A stretch of DNA of 64,000 nt from Paenibacillus sedimenti (GCF_014534655.1 NZ_JACVVD010000008.1:186001-250000), one strand, 5' to 3'. Counted from the stretch's first letter, positions 27,200-37,026 are shown. Made by a program: numbers and translations. Notes: a model not told the origin generated them from the sequence alone.

Positions 27200-29323
27200 A
27201 TGAGTATTGCAAGAGAACCCGCAGCGAAGGAAGTCAAAGAGCTCAAGGAAATGAATGAAGTATCGTCGATGTACTTGAACCGGGATCTGAGCTGGATCGA
27301 GTTTAATCGTCGCGTACTGCAGGAGGCTCAAGATCCGAGTACTCCGTTACTTGAGCGCGTGAAGTTTTTGTCTATCGTCTCCAGCAATCTGGATGAGTTC
27401 ATGAGTGTCCGCGTCGCAGGACTACTGGATCAAATGAAAGCTGGCTATAACAAAAAGGACTTTACAGGCTACACCCCTGCCGGATTAATCAAACGCATTA
27501 TGAAACGCATAGCCAAAATGGTGTCCGAACAATACAAAACATACCGGGAGATCAACAGGCAGCTTACTAAAGAGGGCATCGTATTCACCGAATACGAGGA
27601 ATTGAATGCCAGCCAAAAGAAAGCGATGGATGCGTATTACCATGATATTATTTTCCCTGTTCTAACGCCTATGGCTGTGGATCAGAGCCGTCCATTTCCG
27701 TTAGTACATAATCAATCGGTATATTTAGCCGTTGTGCTGGTACGAGATGGAGACGATCCTGATGATGAGCCTTACTTTGCCATCGTGCAAGTACCCAGTA
27801 ACTTATCGCGCTACATCCCGGTCCCGACGCGGCCTAACAGTAAGAAGCAGGAATTCATTTTGCTTGAGGAACTAATTGAGCATCATATTCAGTCGCTCTT
27901 TAGCGGCTACACGCCAATTGCCGTTCATGGTTTTCGACTGACGAGGAATGCGGATTTGACGTTGAATGAAGAAGGGGCCGAGGACCTGCTCGAAGAGATT
28001 GAAAAGGAGTTGCGGCGCAGGCGCTGGGGATCTCCGGTGCGTTTGGAAGTGCAAGAGGGCATGCATCCTTATGCGCTTGCTCAGCTTCAGGATGAGTTTG
28101 AGATTACGGAGTATATTTTTGAAATTGACGGTCCGCTCGATATTACTTACTTTATGAAGCTGGCAGGCAGTTTGAACGGCTTTGACAATCTTCGATATCC
28201 GCGGCTGGTTTCCAAATATCCGGTTGAATTCGAGGATATAAGCGATTATTTCTCTTTGTTGAAACAAAAAGACGTGCTCGTCCATCACCCCTATGAATCT
28301 TTCGATGCGGTTACGGATTTTATTGTTCATGCAGCCTACGATCCGCAGGTACTCGCGATTAAGATGACTTTGTATAGAGTTAGCGGGAATTCCCCGATCA
28401 TCCAGGCGCTTGCCAGAGCCGCGGAGTCCGGAAAGCAGGTAACGGTTGTCGTTGAGCTGAAGGCTCGGTTTGACGAGGAGCGTAACATCGCATGGGCGCG
28501 CAAGTTGGAAAAGTCGGGCTGTCACGTCGTTTATGGCCTTGTAGGGCTGAAAACACATGCCAAAATCACCCTAGTCGTGCGTCAAGAGGAAAACACGCTG
28601 CGCAGATACGTACACGTTGGTACGGGCAATTATAATGACAGCACCGCTCGCTTGTATACCGACGTTGGCCTTTTCACATCAAATGGTGTCATTGGAGAAG
28701 ATGCTTCGGCGCTCTTCAACGAAATTACCGGCTATTCGGCGCCGCATAACTGGCAGTCTTTTGCAGTCGCCCCGACAGATTTGAGAATCAAACTGTTCGA
28801 GCTTATTGAGCGCGAAGCTGAGCATGCAAGAGCCGGCCGGCCGGCTCATATTATTGCAAAAATGAATTCTTTATCCAATCAGGAGATGGTGGATGCGCTC
28901 TATGCGGCATCTCAGGCAGGGGTTAAGATCGACCTGATCATTCGCGGTGTATGCTGCTTGCGTCCAGGAGTGCCGGGATTGAGTGAGAACATTACGGTAC
29001 GGAGCATCGTCGACAGATTCCTGGAGCATTCCCGCATTTATTATTTCGAAAACGGCGGGCAAGTGGATATATATCTGTCTTCGGCCGACTGGATGACGAG
29101 GAATTTAACTCGCCGTATTGAATTGATGTGTCCTGTGCTCGATGGACAGTTGAAAAAAATGATGATCCAAATCCTTAGCCTTTCGTTAAATGACAACGTC
29201 AAAGCGAGAGAACTAATGCCGAACGGGATGTATGCGCGGGTAAAAAATGAACTGACCCCTTATCGGAGCCAGTTCGAGGCGATGAAAATTATGTCTTGGA
29301 AAAAGCTTCAGCTTGAGCCATAA
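27200..29323 (+). CDS. ppk: Polyphosphate kinase 1
   Basis: Enzyme (707 aa) that reversibly transfers the terminal phosphate of ATP onto polyphosphate. Visible features are the N-terminal YLNRDLSWIEFNRRVLQEA, the DEFMSVRVAGL segment, and two phospholipase-D-like halves. The autophosphorylated His is expected in GLKTHAKITLVVR near residue 452, and a second conserved motif is HVGTGNYNDSTARLYTD. Length fits PPK1. GGAGG lies before the ATG. It is convergent with the exopolyphosphatase gene and overlaps its 3' end by 35 bases. Confidence 0.96.
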   Translation: MSIAREPAAKEVKELKEMNEVSSMYLNRDLSWIEFNRRVLQEAQDPSTPLLERVKFLSIVSSNLDEFMSVRVAGLLDQMKAGYNKKDFTGYTPAGLIKRIMKRIAKMVSEQYKTYREINRQLTKEGIVFTEYEELNASQKKAMDAYYHDIIFPVLTPMAVDQSRPFPLVHNQSVYLAVVLVRDGDDPDDEPYFAIVQVPSNLSRYIPVPTRPNSKKQEFILLEELIEHHIQSLFSGYTPIAVHGFRLTRNADLTLNEEGAEDLLEEIEKELRRRRWGSPVRLEVQEGMHPYALAQLQDEFEITEYIFEIDGPLDITYFMKLAGSLNGFDNLRYPRLVSKYPVEFEDISDYFSLLKQKDVLVHHPYESFDAVTDFIVHAAYDPQVLAIKMTLYRVSGNSPIIQALARAAESGKQVTVVVELKARFDEERNIAWARKLEKSGCHVVYGLVGLKTHAKITLVVRQEENTLRRYVHVGTGNYNDSTARLYTDVGLFTSNGVIGEDASALFNEITGYSAPHNWQSFAVAPTDLRIKLFELIEREAEHARAGRPAHIIAKMNSLSNQEMVDALYAASQAGVKIDLIIRGVCCLRPGVPGLSENITVRSIVDRFLEHSRIYYFENGGQVDIYLSSADWMTRNLTRRIELMCPVLDGQLKKMMIQILSLSLNDNVKARELMPNGMYARVKNELTPYRSQFEAMKIMSWKKLQLEP

Positions 29324-30824
29324 TCTTGAGACCCCAGCCTTTCTCAAAATCTTTACTGATCACAGCTAGTTCTTTTAGCTCGTGAAGGGGGTTGTGGACG
29401 CATTGAAGTTTGATGGCAAGCGTCTTCCCTTTTATAGTCAGCTCCACATCCTGTACAGGCTGCGTCTCGCTTCGATCCAGGGCAATCGCTAATTGGAGCA
29501 GTAAACCCAGCTTTACGATCAAGCCTTCGTCGGATTCCATCAAAATGTCCTTATAAGCAAGGACCTGCTGGTGGGTCCGGCTTTTTGTTTTGTATGAGGC
29601 TATGAGGGAGCAGATAACGATTTCCCGATGATTGAACCCGTCGATTCGTGCTTGCGCTATCATGTACTGGGTATGTTTGGTGAATTGATAATAATGTATA
29701 CTTGCTCCTATCCGATATAGAAGAGCTGCCGCGTGAAGGTAACGTTTGCTCTGTTCGCCTGAGGCTTGATCGACATTGAGTTCGTCATAAAGCTTCATAG
29801 CGAGTCTATCGACATGCTGTACGTGTTTTACTGTTGCATTCGGATGGAGTAGGAGCATGTTGTTAATGCTCGCCTCAAGTACATCCTTTTTCCTGGGCTG
29901 TTCTGGGTTAAATGTTTCATAAAATAGACCGTCCCGAAGTCCTGCACCGCTTATGATACAATGTGAACTGAGTGCTGCCTCATATATTGTGTCTAAGATA
30001 ACAAGCCCTGGAATCATAATGTCGGCTCGCTCTTTGGCCAGGCCTTCGATTTTTTTTCGTTTTTCTAAAGGGATCGAGGATAGCAGTCTAAGGAAATAAT
30101 CGAGCTCGCCAGGTTTCATCACATAATTGTGTGCAAGCTGGAGGGAATATTTATTAAGTTTTTGACTCATTTTGCCTAGTGTTCGTATAGTACCTCCAAG
30201 CCCGATCATAGGTAGATTCGGTGAGCTTGAGATCCAAGGATTAGAGGAGATGGCTTCCTCTACCGTATGGCGGATCCCCATAATTTCTTGCTCTGAAATC
30301 GTTCCATTTTTCATAAATTGACGGGTTGTATTCACAGCACCGAATGGAAAAGACACGCTCTGAAGCAGTTCACGATTGCGGAACAGGGTAACTTCCGTGC
30401 TTCCGCCGCCGATGTCGATAATGAGCCCATCTCGGATATCGATGGTATTAATGACGCCAAGGAAGCCGTAACGGGCTTCTTCGGCTCCGCTCAGAACTTC
30501 AATGCGAAGATCGGTTTGCTCTTCGAGGGTGCGAATGATATCAGCGGAATTCGCTGCATTGCGAATCGCAGCCGTCGCTACAGCTCTAATCGTTTGCACG
30601 TTGTGAGCTTTACACAGCAGCGAGTAATGTGCGAGAATGGGAACAACTGAGAGAATATCTTTGTTATGTAAAAGGCCGTCCGGACCGATACGCTCACTCA
30701 GTCTTGCGGACTCTTTATGCTCGCTCACCACACGATATGCCCCTTGCGCATTGATTTCGTAGATAACAAGCCGGATGGAGTTGGACCCGATATCAATAAT
30801 GCCGATACTGAAGTTGCTGCACAT
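29289..30824 (-). CDS. ppx: Ppx/GppA exopolyphosphatase
   Basis: A 511-aa enzyme of the ASKHA superfamily that removes terminal phosphate from polyphosphate and/or pppGpp. The N-terminal phosphate-binding motif IGIIDIGSNSIRLVIYEI and second motif LIIDIGGGSTEVTLFRN are present, followed by GLGGTIRTLGKM and a C-terminal HD-like helical domain (YLHAAALLYRIGASIHYY). The open frame extends 47 codons upstream, but the ATG at 30824 lies 7 bases after AAGGAG and starts right before the first motif. Together with ppk it forms a polyphosphate synthesis and degradation pair. Confidence 0.93.
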   Translation of the reverse strand: MCSNFSIGIIDIGSNSIRLVIYEINAQGAYRVVSEHKESARLSERIGPDGLLHNKDILSVVPILAHYSLLCKAHNVQTIRAVATAAIRNAANSADIIRTLEEQTDLRIEVLSGAEEARYGFLGVINTIDIRDGLIIDIGGGSTEVTLFRNRELLQSVSFPFGAVNTTRQFMKNGTISEQEIMGIRHTVEEAISSNPWISSSPNLPMIGLGGTIRTLGKMSQKLNKYSLQLAHNYVMKPGELDYFLRLLSSIPLEKRKKIEGLAKERADIMIPGLVILDTIYEAALSSHCIISGAGLRDGLFYETFNPEQPRKKDVLEASINNMLLLHPNATVKHVQHVDRLAMKLYDELNVDQASGEQSKRYLHAAALLYRIGASIHYYQFTKHTQYMIAQARIDGFNHREIVICSLIASYKTKSRTHQQVLAYKDILMESDEGLIVKLGLLLQLAIALDRSETQPVQDVELTIKGKTLAIKLQCVHNPLHELKELAVISKDFEKGWGLKIMAQAEAFSKT

Positions 30825-30967
30825 ATCTATGCTCCTTAGCGTTTTTCGCCGGAAAAACTGGCGTCGAAGTATAAGCTTCGTAAAAATAGATGTTCTTAGG
30901 CTACATTGTATCAATCTCCATCGTTTCCGACAAACTTTTCCTGAATGGTAAGTATATTTCGACAAAA

Positions 30968-30985
30968 TTAACAGAAACTTGTTAA
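30968..30985. promoter_or_regulatory. Inverted repeat TTAACA-N6-TGTTAA between ppx and citZ
   Basis: Perfect dyad with 6-base arms and a 6-base spacer in the divergent ppx/citZ intergenic region, about 145 bases before the ppx start. It could be an operator. The same region also has the hairpin TGACGGAA / TTCCGTCA (31030-31052). No regulator can be assigned. Confidence 0.3.
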
Positions 30986-31099
30986 AGGTTGTTTAAGAAT
31001 CCATACTAAAATGCCAATTTCTTAAATGCTGACGGAAGCGCGAATTCCGTCAAAAAGATTCTTTATGGTAGTGATAATGAAGTTTTATGTCCTCTTTTG

Positions 31100-31128
31100 T
31101 TCACTTACCGTACGAAATCCTTTATTAT
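31100..31128 (+). promoter_or_regulatory. Putative citZ promoter
   Basis: TTCACT, 17-bp spacer and TATTAT, 55 bases before the citZ start codon. Confidence 0.4.
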
Positions 31129-31183
31129 TAAGGTTAGGAAAAAAGCAATTTTTTGCTAATAAAGTAGCTAAGGAGAGATTCCC

Positions 31184-32296
31184 ATGACTGCAACCAAAGG
31201 TTTGGAAGGAATTGTAGCCACGACCTCGTCGATCAGCTCCATTGTAGATGGTGTCCTTACGTATCGCGGGATTGATATTGATGACCTCGCAGAAAATGCG
31301 ACATTTGAAGAAGTAATCTACCTGCTTTGGTTTGGTAAGCTGCCTAGCCAATCCGAGCTTGAGAAATTGCAGAATGACCTGAACGCGAACAGCAAGGTGC
31401 CTGCTGCGGTTATCGAGCAAATCAAATCTTATCCGAAAGACGTTAATTCTATGGCAGCTCTTCGTACGGCTGTATCCGCACTTGCCTTGTACGATGAAGA
31501 AGCGAACGACATGAGCCCGGAAGCAAACGTACGTAAAGCGATTAAATTACAAGCGCAAGTGCCTGCAATCATCGCGGCGTTCGCACGTATTCGTGAAGGC
31601 AAAGAGCCTTTGGAATCGAAAGGATATTCTACTGTAGCTGCTAACTTCTTGTACCAAATGACGGGTAAAGAGCCGGACAAAGTTGCTATCGAAGCTTTGG
31701 ACAAAGCATTGGTTCTTCACGCTGACCACGAGCTGAATGCTTCCACATTCGCAGCCCGCGTTACGGTTGCAACGCTTACAGATATTTACTCCGGTATCAC
31801 TTCCGCGATCGGCACGCTCAAAGGACCTCTTCACGGCGGTGCGAACGAAGCGGTTATGGAGATGCTTGAAGAAATCGGTACTGTAGAGAACGTTGTTCCT
31901 TACATCAACGATAAACTAGAGCGCAAAGACAAAATCATGGGCTTCGGCCACCGTGTTTATAAAAACGGAGATCCTCGCGCGAAGCACCTGCAAAAAATGT
32001 CCTACGAGCTGGGCAAAATCACCGGCAACATGAAATGGTACGATATGTCCATTAAAGCCGATGATTTGGTAACCAGCCTCAAAGGTTTGAAACCAAACGT
32101 AGACTTCTACTCCGCATCTGTGTATACGTCCCTGGAAATTCCGCGTGACCTGTTTACGCCGATTTTCGCCATTTCCAGAACATCCGGATGGACAGCCCAT
32201 ATGCTGGAGCAATACGAGAACAACCGTTTGATCCGCCCTCGCGCAGAGTACACGGGTCCTGTGAACCAAAAATATATCCCAATTAGCGAACGATAA
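31184..32296 (+). CDS. citZ: Citrate synthase
   Basis: First enzyme of the TCA cycle (370 aa), condensing oxaloacetate and acetyl-CoA. Catalytic elements visible are LHADHELNASTFAARV (His near residue 185), GPLHGGANEAVMEM (His near 220), and GFGHRVYKNGDPRAK (His near 260). A conserved Asp lies in NVDFYSASVYTSLEIP. It is the short Gram-positive type. AAGGAGAG lies before the ATG. It is followed 197 bases later by icd and mdh in the usual Bacillus order. Confidence 0.97.
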   Translation: MTATKGLEGIVATTSSISSIVDGVLTYRGIDIDDLAENATFEEVIYLLWFGKLPSQSELEKLQNDLNANSKVPAAVIEQIKSYPKDVNSMAALRTAVSALALYDEEANDMSPEANVRKAIKLQAQVPAIIAAFARIREGKEPLESKGYSTVAANFLYQMTGKEPDKVAIEALDKALVLHADHELNASTFAARVTVATLTDIYSGITSAIGTLKGPLHGGANEAVMEMLEEIGTVENVVPYINDKLERKDKIMGFGHRVYKNGDPRAKHLQKMSYELGKITGNMKWYDMSIKADDLVTSLKGLKPNVDFYSASVYTSLEIPRDLFTPIFAISRTSGWTAHMLEQYENNRLIRPRAEYTGPVNQKYIPISER

Positions 32297-32362
32297 TTGC
32301 TAGTATATGAAGCTTTTTGCTCAAGGTGCGGGCAGTTCGGTACCCGTTCCCGGTATAGCCGG

Positions 32363-32380
32363 GGGAGTGCCGCAACTCCC
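32363..32380 (+). promoter_or_regulatory. Hairpin in the citZ-icd gap
   Basis: GGGAGT / ACTCCC stem with a GCCGCA loop, followed by GTCAC and five Ts. It may be a partial terminator that lowers or processes readthrough from citZ into icd. Confidence 0.45.
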
Positions 32381-32493
32381 GTCACTTTTTGTGTATCCGC
32401 CATGCCCTCGGAGTGAACAGCCGAAGCACGTAACGGAAAAGCGCAAGCGTAACTCAAAAACCATATTTTCCATAATCTTAAGGAGGAAATTCC

Positions 32494-33792
32494 ATGCCAC
32501 AATTCGAATCCTACGAACTTCCAAAAGAAGGTCAAAAAATCACCATCGAAAACGGTGTTCTGCAAGTTCCTAACAACCCAATCATCCCTTTCATCGAAGG
32601 TGACGGTACGGGGCCTGACATCTGGGCGGCTTCCCAACGCGTTCTGGATGCAGCTGTAGAAAAAGCCTATAAAGGCGAGAAAAAAATTGCTTGGTACGAA
32701 GTATTTGCCGGCGAAAAAGCATTCAACAAATTCAACAACTGGTTGCCTAACGATACATTGACAGCTATGCGCGAATACATCGTGTCCATCAAAGGACCTC
32801 TGACTACGCCAATTGGCGGCGGTATCCGTTCCCTGAACGTGGCGCTTCGTCAAGAGCTTGACCTTTATGTATGTTCCCGTCCGGTTCGTTACTTCACAGG
32901 CGTTCCTTCACCGGTTAAACGTCCTGAGCTGGTCGATATGGTTATTTTCCGTGAGAATACAGAGGACATCTATGCAGGTATCGAGTGGGAGTCCGGTTCC
33001 GAAGCTGTTAAAAAAGTTATCAAATTCCTTCAAGACGAAATGGGCGTTAAGAAAATCCGTTTCCCTGAAACTTCCGGTATCGGTGTTAAACCAGTATCCT
33101 CCGAAGGTTCTGAGCGTCTGATCCGTGCGGCTATCGAGTACGCAATCAAACACGGCCGTAAGAGTGTTACTTTGGTACACAAAGGCAACATCATGAAATT
33201 CACGGAAGGCGCGTTCAAAAACTGGGGTTACGAGCTGGCTGAGCGTGAATTCGGCGACAAAACATTCACTTGGGCTCAATACGACCGCATCAAAGAAGAG
33301 CAAGGCGCTGAAGCTGCGAACAAAGCTCAAAAAGACGCTGAAGCAGCTGGCAAAATCATCGTAAAAGATGCGATTGCCGACATCGCCCTGCAACAAGTCT
33401 TGACTCGTCCAACTGACTTCGATGTCATCGCAACATTGAACCTGAACGGTGACTACCTGTCTGACGCTCTTGCTGCACAAGTTGGCGGTATCGGTATCGC
33501 TCCAGGCGCGAACATCAACTACTTGACTGGTCACGCGATCTTCGAAGCAACTCATGGTACAGCTCCTAAATACGCAGGTCTTGACGTCGTTAACCCAGGT
33601 TCCGTCATCTTGTCCGGCGTTATGCTGCTTGAGCACCTAGGCTGGTTGGAAGCGGCTGAATTGATCTACAAAGGTATGGAAGCATCCATCAACAACAAAA
33701 CCGTTACTTACGACTTTGCTCGTCTGATGGAAGGCGCGAAAGAAATCAAATGCTCCGAGTTCGCTAACGAAATCATCAAAAACATGGGCTAA
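32494..33792 (+). CDS. icd: Isocitrate dehydrogenase (NADP+)
   Basis: TCA-cycle enzyme (432 aa) forming 2-oxoglutarate, CO2 and NADPH. Features include the N-terminal [14 protein letters not shown], the substrate loop [43 protein letters not shown], the catalytic [20 protein letters not shown], and [19 protein letters not shown] near the cofactor site. Codon choice is strongly biased, consistent with high expression. AAGGAGG lies before the ATG. Confidence 0.97.
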   Translation: MPQFESYELPKEGQKITIENGVLQVPNNPIIPFIEGDGTGPDIWAASQRVLDAAVEKAYKGEKKIAWYEVFAGEKAFNKFNNWLPNDTLTAMREYIVSIKGPLTTPIGGGIRSLNVALRQELDLYVCSRPVRYFTGVPSPVKRPELVDMVIFRENTEDIYAGIEWESGSEAVKKVIKFLQDEMGVKKIRFPETSGIGVKPVSSEGSERLIRAAIEYAIKHGRKSVTLVHKGNIMKFTEGAFKNWGYELAEREFGDKTFTWAQYDRIKEEQGAEAANKAQKDAEAAGKIIVKDAIADIALQQVLTRPTDFDVIATLNLNGDYLSDALAAQVGGIGIAPGANINYLTGHAIFEATHGTAPKYAGLDVVNPGSVILSGVMLLEHLGWLEAAELIYKGMEASINNKTVTYDFARLMEGAKEIKCSEFANEIIKNMG

Positions 33793-33847
33793 TCCCATTT
33801 TTTAAATCAGATTTCCACCATAAAAACTCTTAGGAGGCATACCTCAA

Positions 33848-34789
33848 ATGGCAATCCGTCGTAATAAAATTACCGTTGTCGGCGCGGGCTTCACAGGTGC
33901 AACCACTGCTCTTATGCTGGCTCAAAAAGAACTCGGAGACGTTGTTCTGCTTGACATCCCACAACTGGAGAACCCAACAAAAGGTAAAGCGCTCGACATG
34001 CTCGAAGCGGGTCCTGTTCAAGGCTACGACTCCCAAATCACAGGTACTTCCAGCTATGCGGATGCTGCTGATTCCGACATCGTGATCATTACTGCAGGTA
34101 TCGCTCGTAAACCGGGCATGAGCCGCGACGACTTGGTTAACACGAATGCAGGCATCGTGAAATCCGTTTGTGAGAATGTAAAAGAAGTAGCTCCTAACTC
34201 CATCGTTATCATCTTGAGTAACCCGGTTGACGCGATGACTTACGTAGCTTACCAAGCGCTCGGATTCCCTAAAAACCGCGTAATCGGTCAATCCGGTGTA
34301 CTCGATACGGCTCGTTACCTGACATTCATCTCCCAAGAGCTGAACGTCTCCGTAGAAGACGTGAAGGGCGTAGTTATCGGCGGACACGGCGATGACATGG
34401 TTCCCCTCGTTCGCTACACTTACGCTGGCGGCGTGCCGATCGAGAAGCTGATTCCAGCTGACCGTATCGAAGCGATCGTTCAACGTACGCGTACAGGCGG
34501 CGGCGAGATCGTTAACCTGCTTGGTAACGGCAGTGCTTATTACGCACCAGCAGCTTCTCTTGTACAAATGACTGAAGCAATCCTGAAAGACAAAAAACGC
34601 ATCATCCCTACAATCGCTCTTCTCGAAGGCGAGTATGGCTACGACAACCTGTTCATGGGCGTTCTGACTGTACTTGGCGGCAATGGTATCGAGAAAGTTA
34701 TGGATATCGAGCTGACTGCAGACGAGAAAGCGGCTTTGGATAAAACAGCTAACTCCGTACGCAATGTAATTAAAGTTGTAACGGGTTAA
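33848..34789 (+). CDS. mdh: Malate dehydrogenase
   Basis: NAD-dependent malate dehydrogenase (313 aa) of the LDH-like type found in Bacillus. It has a Rossmann [15 protein letters not shown] start, Asp in VVLLDIPQ selecting NAD, the substrate-binding [23 protein letters not shown] segment, and the catalytic His in [15 protein letters not shown] near residue 180. It completes the citZ-icd-mdh cluster. It has biased codons like icd. AGGAGG precedes the ATG and a strong terminator follows. Confidence 0.97.
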   Translation: MAIRRNKITVVGAGFTGATTALMLAQKELGDVVLLDIPQLENPTKGKALDMLEAGPVQGYDSQITGTSSYADAADSDIVIITAGIARKPGMSRDDLVNTNAGIVKSVCENVKEVAPNSIVIILSNPVDAMTYVAYQALGFPKNRVIGQSGVLDTARYLTFISQELNVSVEDVKGVVIGGHGDDMVPLVRYTYAGGVPIEKLIPADRIEAIVQRTRTGGGEIVNLLGNGSAYYAPAASLVQMTEAILKDKKRIIPTIALLEGEYGYDNLFMGVLTVLGGNGIEKVMDIELTADEKAALDKTANSVRNVIKVVTG

Positions 34790-34796
34790 TGAATAG

Positions 34797-34841
34797 AAAA
34801 AGAACCAGGTTCCTTGAATGGGAACGCTGGTTCTTTTTTTT
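34797..34841 (+). terminator. Strong terminator of the TCA operon
   Basis: AAAAAGAACCAG / CTGGTTCTTTTT with inner GTTCC/GGAAC pairing and eight Ts. Confidence 0.95.
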
Positions 34842-34874
34842 GGTGTATAGCATTGTTAATCTACATGAAAAGAA

Positions 34875-34985
34875 AATAGACCGCTCTTGAGTTCGCGCTC
34901 AGCGGTCTATTAGATCAATGCTCATGCGGCCGATTACCCTTGAGGGTAATCTATTTGTCAAGGAACCGGTTGCCGCCGGCTCCTT
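34875..34985. other. Three consecutive hairpins in an intergenic region
   Basis: Three inverted repeats within 111 bases: AATAGACCGCT / AGCGGTCTATT (34875-34911, perfect 11 bp), GATTACCC / GGGTAATC with TTGA loop (34932-34951, perfect 8 bp), and AAGGAaCCGG / CCGGcTCCTT (34960-34985). None has a good T-tract. The mdh terminator lies just before, and an unknown secreted-protein gene starts 175 bases after. It could be a structured RNA or recombination site; no known RNA family is recognised. Confidence 0.5.
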
Positions 34986-35159
34986 TATTAGTTTAATATT
35001 ACCACGTCTACTTTATACTTCGCAATTCCTTTGTGCACGCCACTAAATTTTTGTTTCTTTTGTAAATCCGTTCCGGGATGCTATTCCGATCTCATTTACT
35101 TGTGCTACGATATAGATAGGCCAAGTCTTGGCTAATTTATCCAAAAGGTGAGGGATTTG

Positions 35160-36734
35160 ATGTTGAAGAAAGGCTTGTTTGGAACAAAGAGCTGGAAGAG
35201 CCTTGTTCTTACCGTCGTATTATCGGTATCTTTCTTAGGAACGATACCGCAAGCATTTGCGGAAGGACCGACCGATCCGGCTCCGACAATTACGCCTTCG
35301 ACAGCGAATGGGAAAAAGGTGCTGTTTGACAATACGCACGGTCAAACGGCGGGTGCAGCCGACTGGGTCATTGACGGCGGGTTCTCTGATTTCGCCAATG
35401 CGCTTGGCAATGCGGGTTATTATGTAAAAGAACTTCGTAAGACAAGTCCGATTACGCTTTCGGATTTATCTGAGTACGATGTATTTGTCGTCGGCGAAGC
35501 GAACATTCCATACAAGACTTCCGAGCAAAGCGCCATGCTGCAGTATGTTCAAAGCGGCGGCAGTATCTTCTTCGTTGGCGATCATTATAATGCTGATCGA
35601 AACAAGAATCGTTGGGACGCCTCAGAAGTGTTTAACGGTTACAGGCGCGGGGCATGGACCAATCCTGCAAAAGGCATGAGCACGGAAGAAGCGGCCTCAA
35701 CAGCGATGCAAGGAGTAGCGAGTGCGGATTGGTTGGCCGATAACTTTGGCGTACGATTCCGTTACAATGCGATAGGCGATGTTACGGCAAACAACATTGT
35801 TAGCCCATCACAGGCATTTAACATTACGAGTGGAGTTTCCACGGTCGCCATGCATGCTGGCTCGACGCTCGCGATCACGGATCCTAATAAGGCCAAAGGC
35901 ATTGTGTACCTGCCTGCAACAAGCGCCAAATGGTCCAGCGCCGTGGATCAAGGCGTATACAACGGCGGAGGAGTCGCCGAAGGTCCGTATGTCGCTGTTT
36001 CCAAAGTAAGCGCAGGTAAAGCCGGCTTCATCGGTGATTCATCGCCGGTTGAAGATGCAACGCCGAAGTATAAGAAAGAAGAGAACGGCGGCACGAAGAC
36101 CACTTACGCAGGATTCCAAGAGCAGAATGATGCCACGCTGCTTGTTAACATGGTTAATTGGCTGGCTACCAAAGAATCGTACACAAGCTTGACGCAAGTC
36201 CCTGGTCTAAGTCTTGATTCAGCTACAACACTGTACAGTTGGGAGCAGCCGGCTAATTCAACTGAACCCGTAGCAGAACCTTGGGCAACGCCGGCCGCCG
36301 GTTACAAATGGTGGGATCGTACAACATTCAAAGCAGGCTCCTATGGATATAGCTCGTCAACCAATACTACCGATCCGTATGCATTTATCCATCAATCCAC
36401 ATTACCGAATCAATATGTGTTCCAAGTAAAAATCATTGTGAACGGATTAGCAGCGAATTCGACGGTATCCGGCTATAATCTCGGCATTTATAACAGCTCC
36501 GGTACGCAAGTCGCCAAAGTACAGAACAGCAATGGCACGTGGCCTTCATCCTACGGCTACAGTACGAGCTTCTCATTGACAGCTGATGCCAGCGGGCATG
36601 CGGAGAAAATCGTAAATGTCCAAATTAATCCGAGCGTTTCCGGTTCAGCCAATATGCGGTTAAGACAGAATACGACCGCAAAGTTCACGAAAGCCGTTAC
36701 GATCGGTAATGTACCGGTGGAGCCACTACCTTAA
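35160..36734 (+). CDS. Secreted protein of unknown function with a GATase-like N-terminal domain
   Basis: Exported protein (524 aa): a signal peptide of about 34 residues ends at PQAFA before EGPTDP. Residues about 50-350 resemble the ThuA/GATase-like fold seen in DUF4350-type proteins. A strand ends in VLFDNTHG, then comes LSEYDVFVVGEANIPYKTSEQSAMLQYVQSGGSIFFVGDHYNADR (in segments). The C-terminal 150 residues are Ser/Thr/Tyr/Asn-rich and beta-like, as in binding modules of secreted proteins. ATG at 35160 follows AGGTGAGGG. Conserved Asp/His clusters (GDHYNADRNKNRWD) suggest an active or metal site, but I do not assign an activity. It is monocistronic, with a terminator after it. Confidence 0.75.
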   Translation: MLKKGLFGTKSWKSLVLTVVLSVSFLGTIPQAFAEGPTDPAPTITPSTANGKKVLFDNTHGQTAGAADWVIDGGFSDFANALGNAGYYVKELRKTSPITLSDLSEYDVFVVGEANIPYKTSEQSAMLQYVQSGGSIFFVGDHYNADRNKNRWDASEVFNGYRRGAWTNPAKGMSTEEAASTAMQGVASADWLADNFGVRFRYNAIGDVTANNIVSPSQAFNITSGVSTVAMHAGSTLAITDPNKAKGIVYLPATSAKWSSAVDQGVYNGGGVAEGPYVAVSKVSAGKAGFIGDSSPVEDATPKYKKEENGGTKTTYAGFQEQNDATLLVNMVNWLATKESYTSLTQVPGLSLDSATTLYSWEQPANSTEPVAEPWATPAAGYKWWDRTTFKAGSYGYSSSTNTTDPYAFIHQSTLPNQYVFQVKIIVNGLAANSTVSGYNLGIYNSSGTQVAKVQNSNGTWPSSYGYSTSFSLTADASGHAEKIVNVQINPSVSGSANMRLRQNTTAKFTKAVTIGNVPVEPLP

Positions 36735-36750
36735 ATAGGAATCGATTAGA

Positions 36751-36786
36751 ACTAGTGTCTGCGGATAGCAGGCACTAGTTTTTTTG
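36751..36786 (+). terminator. Terminator after the unknown secreted-protein gene
   Basis: ACTAGTG and CACTAGT arms with inner CTGC/GCAG pairing, followed by a run of Ts. Confidence 0.92.
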
Positions 36787-36966
36787 TGCTCGATAATCAC
36801 GATAATCATTGGAACAGATTTCCTTTCAGCCCCTTAATCTAGGCTCTATTCAAACATTAGGATTATATACGTAACGGGAGTTGGTTCATATAATTAAGAC
36901 GAAATATGCAATGGCAGAGGGGGAATACAAACAGGAGAGAGTTAGGGGAGAGATGTGCTGAAAATA

Positions 36967-36980
36967 TGTAAGCGTAATCA
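36967..36980 (+). promoter_or_regulatory. Putative CcpA catabolite-repression (cre) site
   Basis: TGTAAGCGTAATCA matches 13 of 14 positions of the cre consensus TGWAANCGNTNWCA. It lies 46 bases before the chosen pectinase start, where bound CcpA would block expression. This suggests glucose repression of pectin degradation. Confidence 0.55.
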
Positions 36981-37026
36981 TTATTATGTGCAAATGGATG
37001 TAATAAATAGGAGGTTGATGGGTTTG

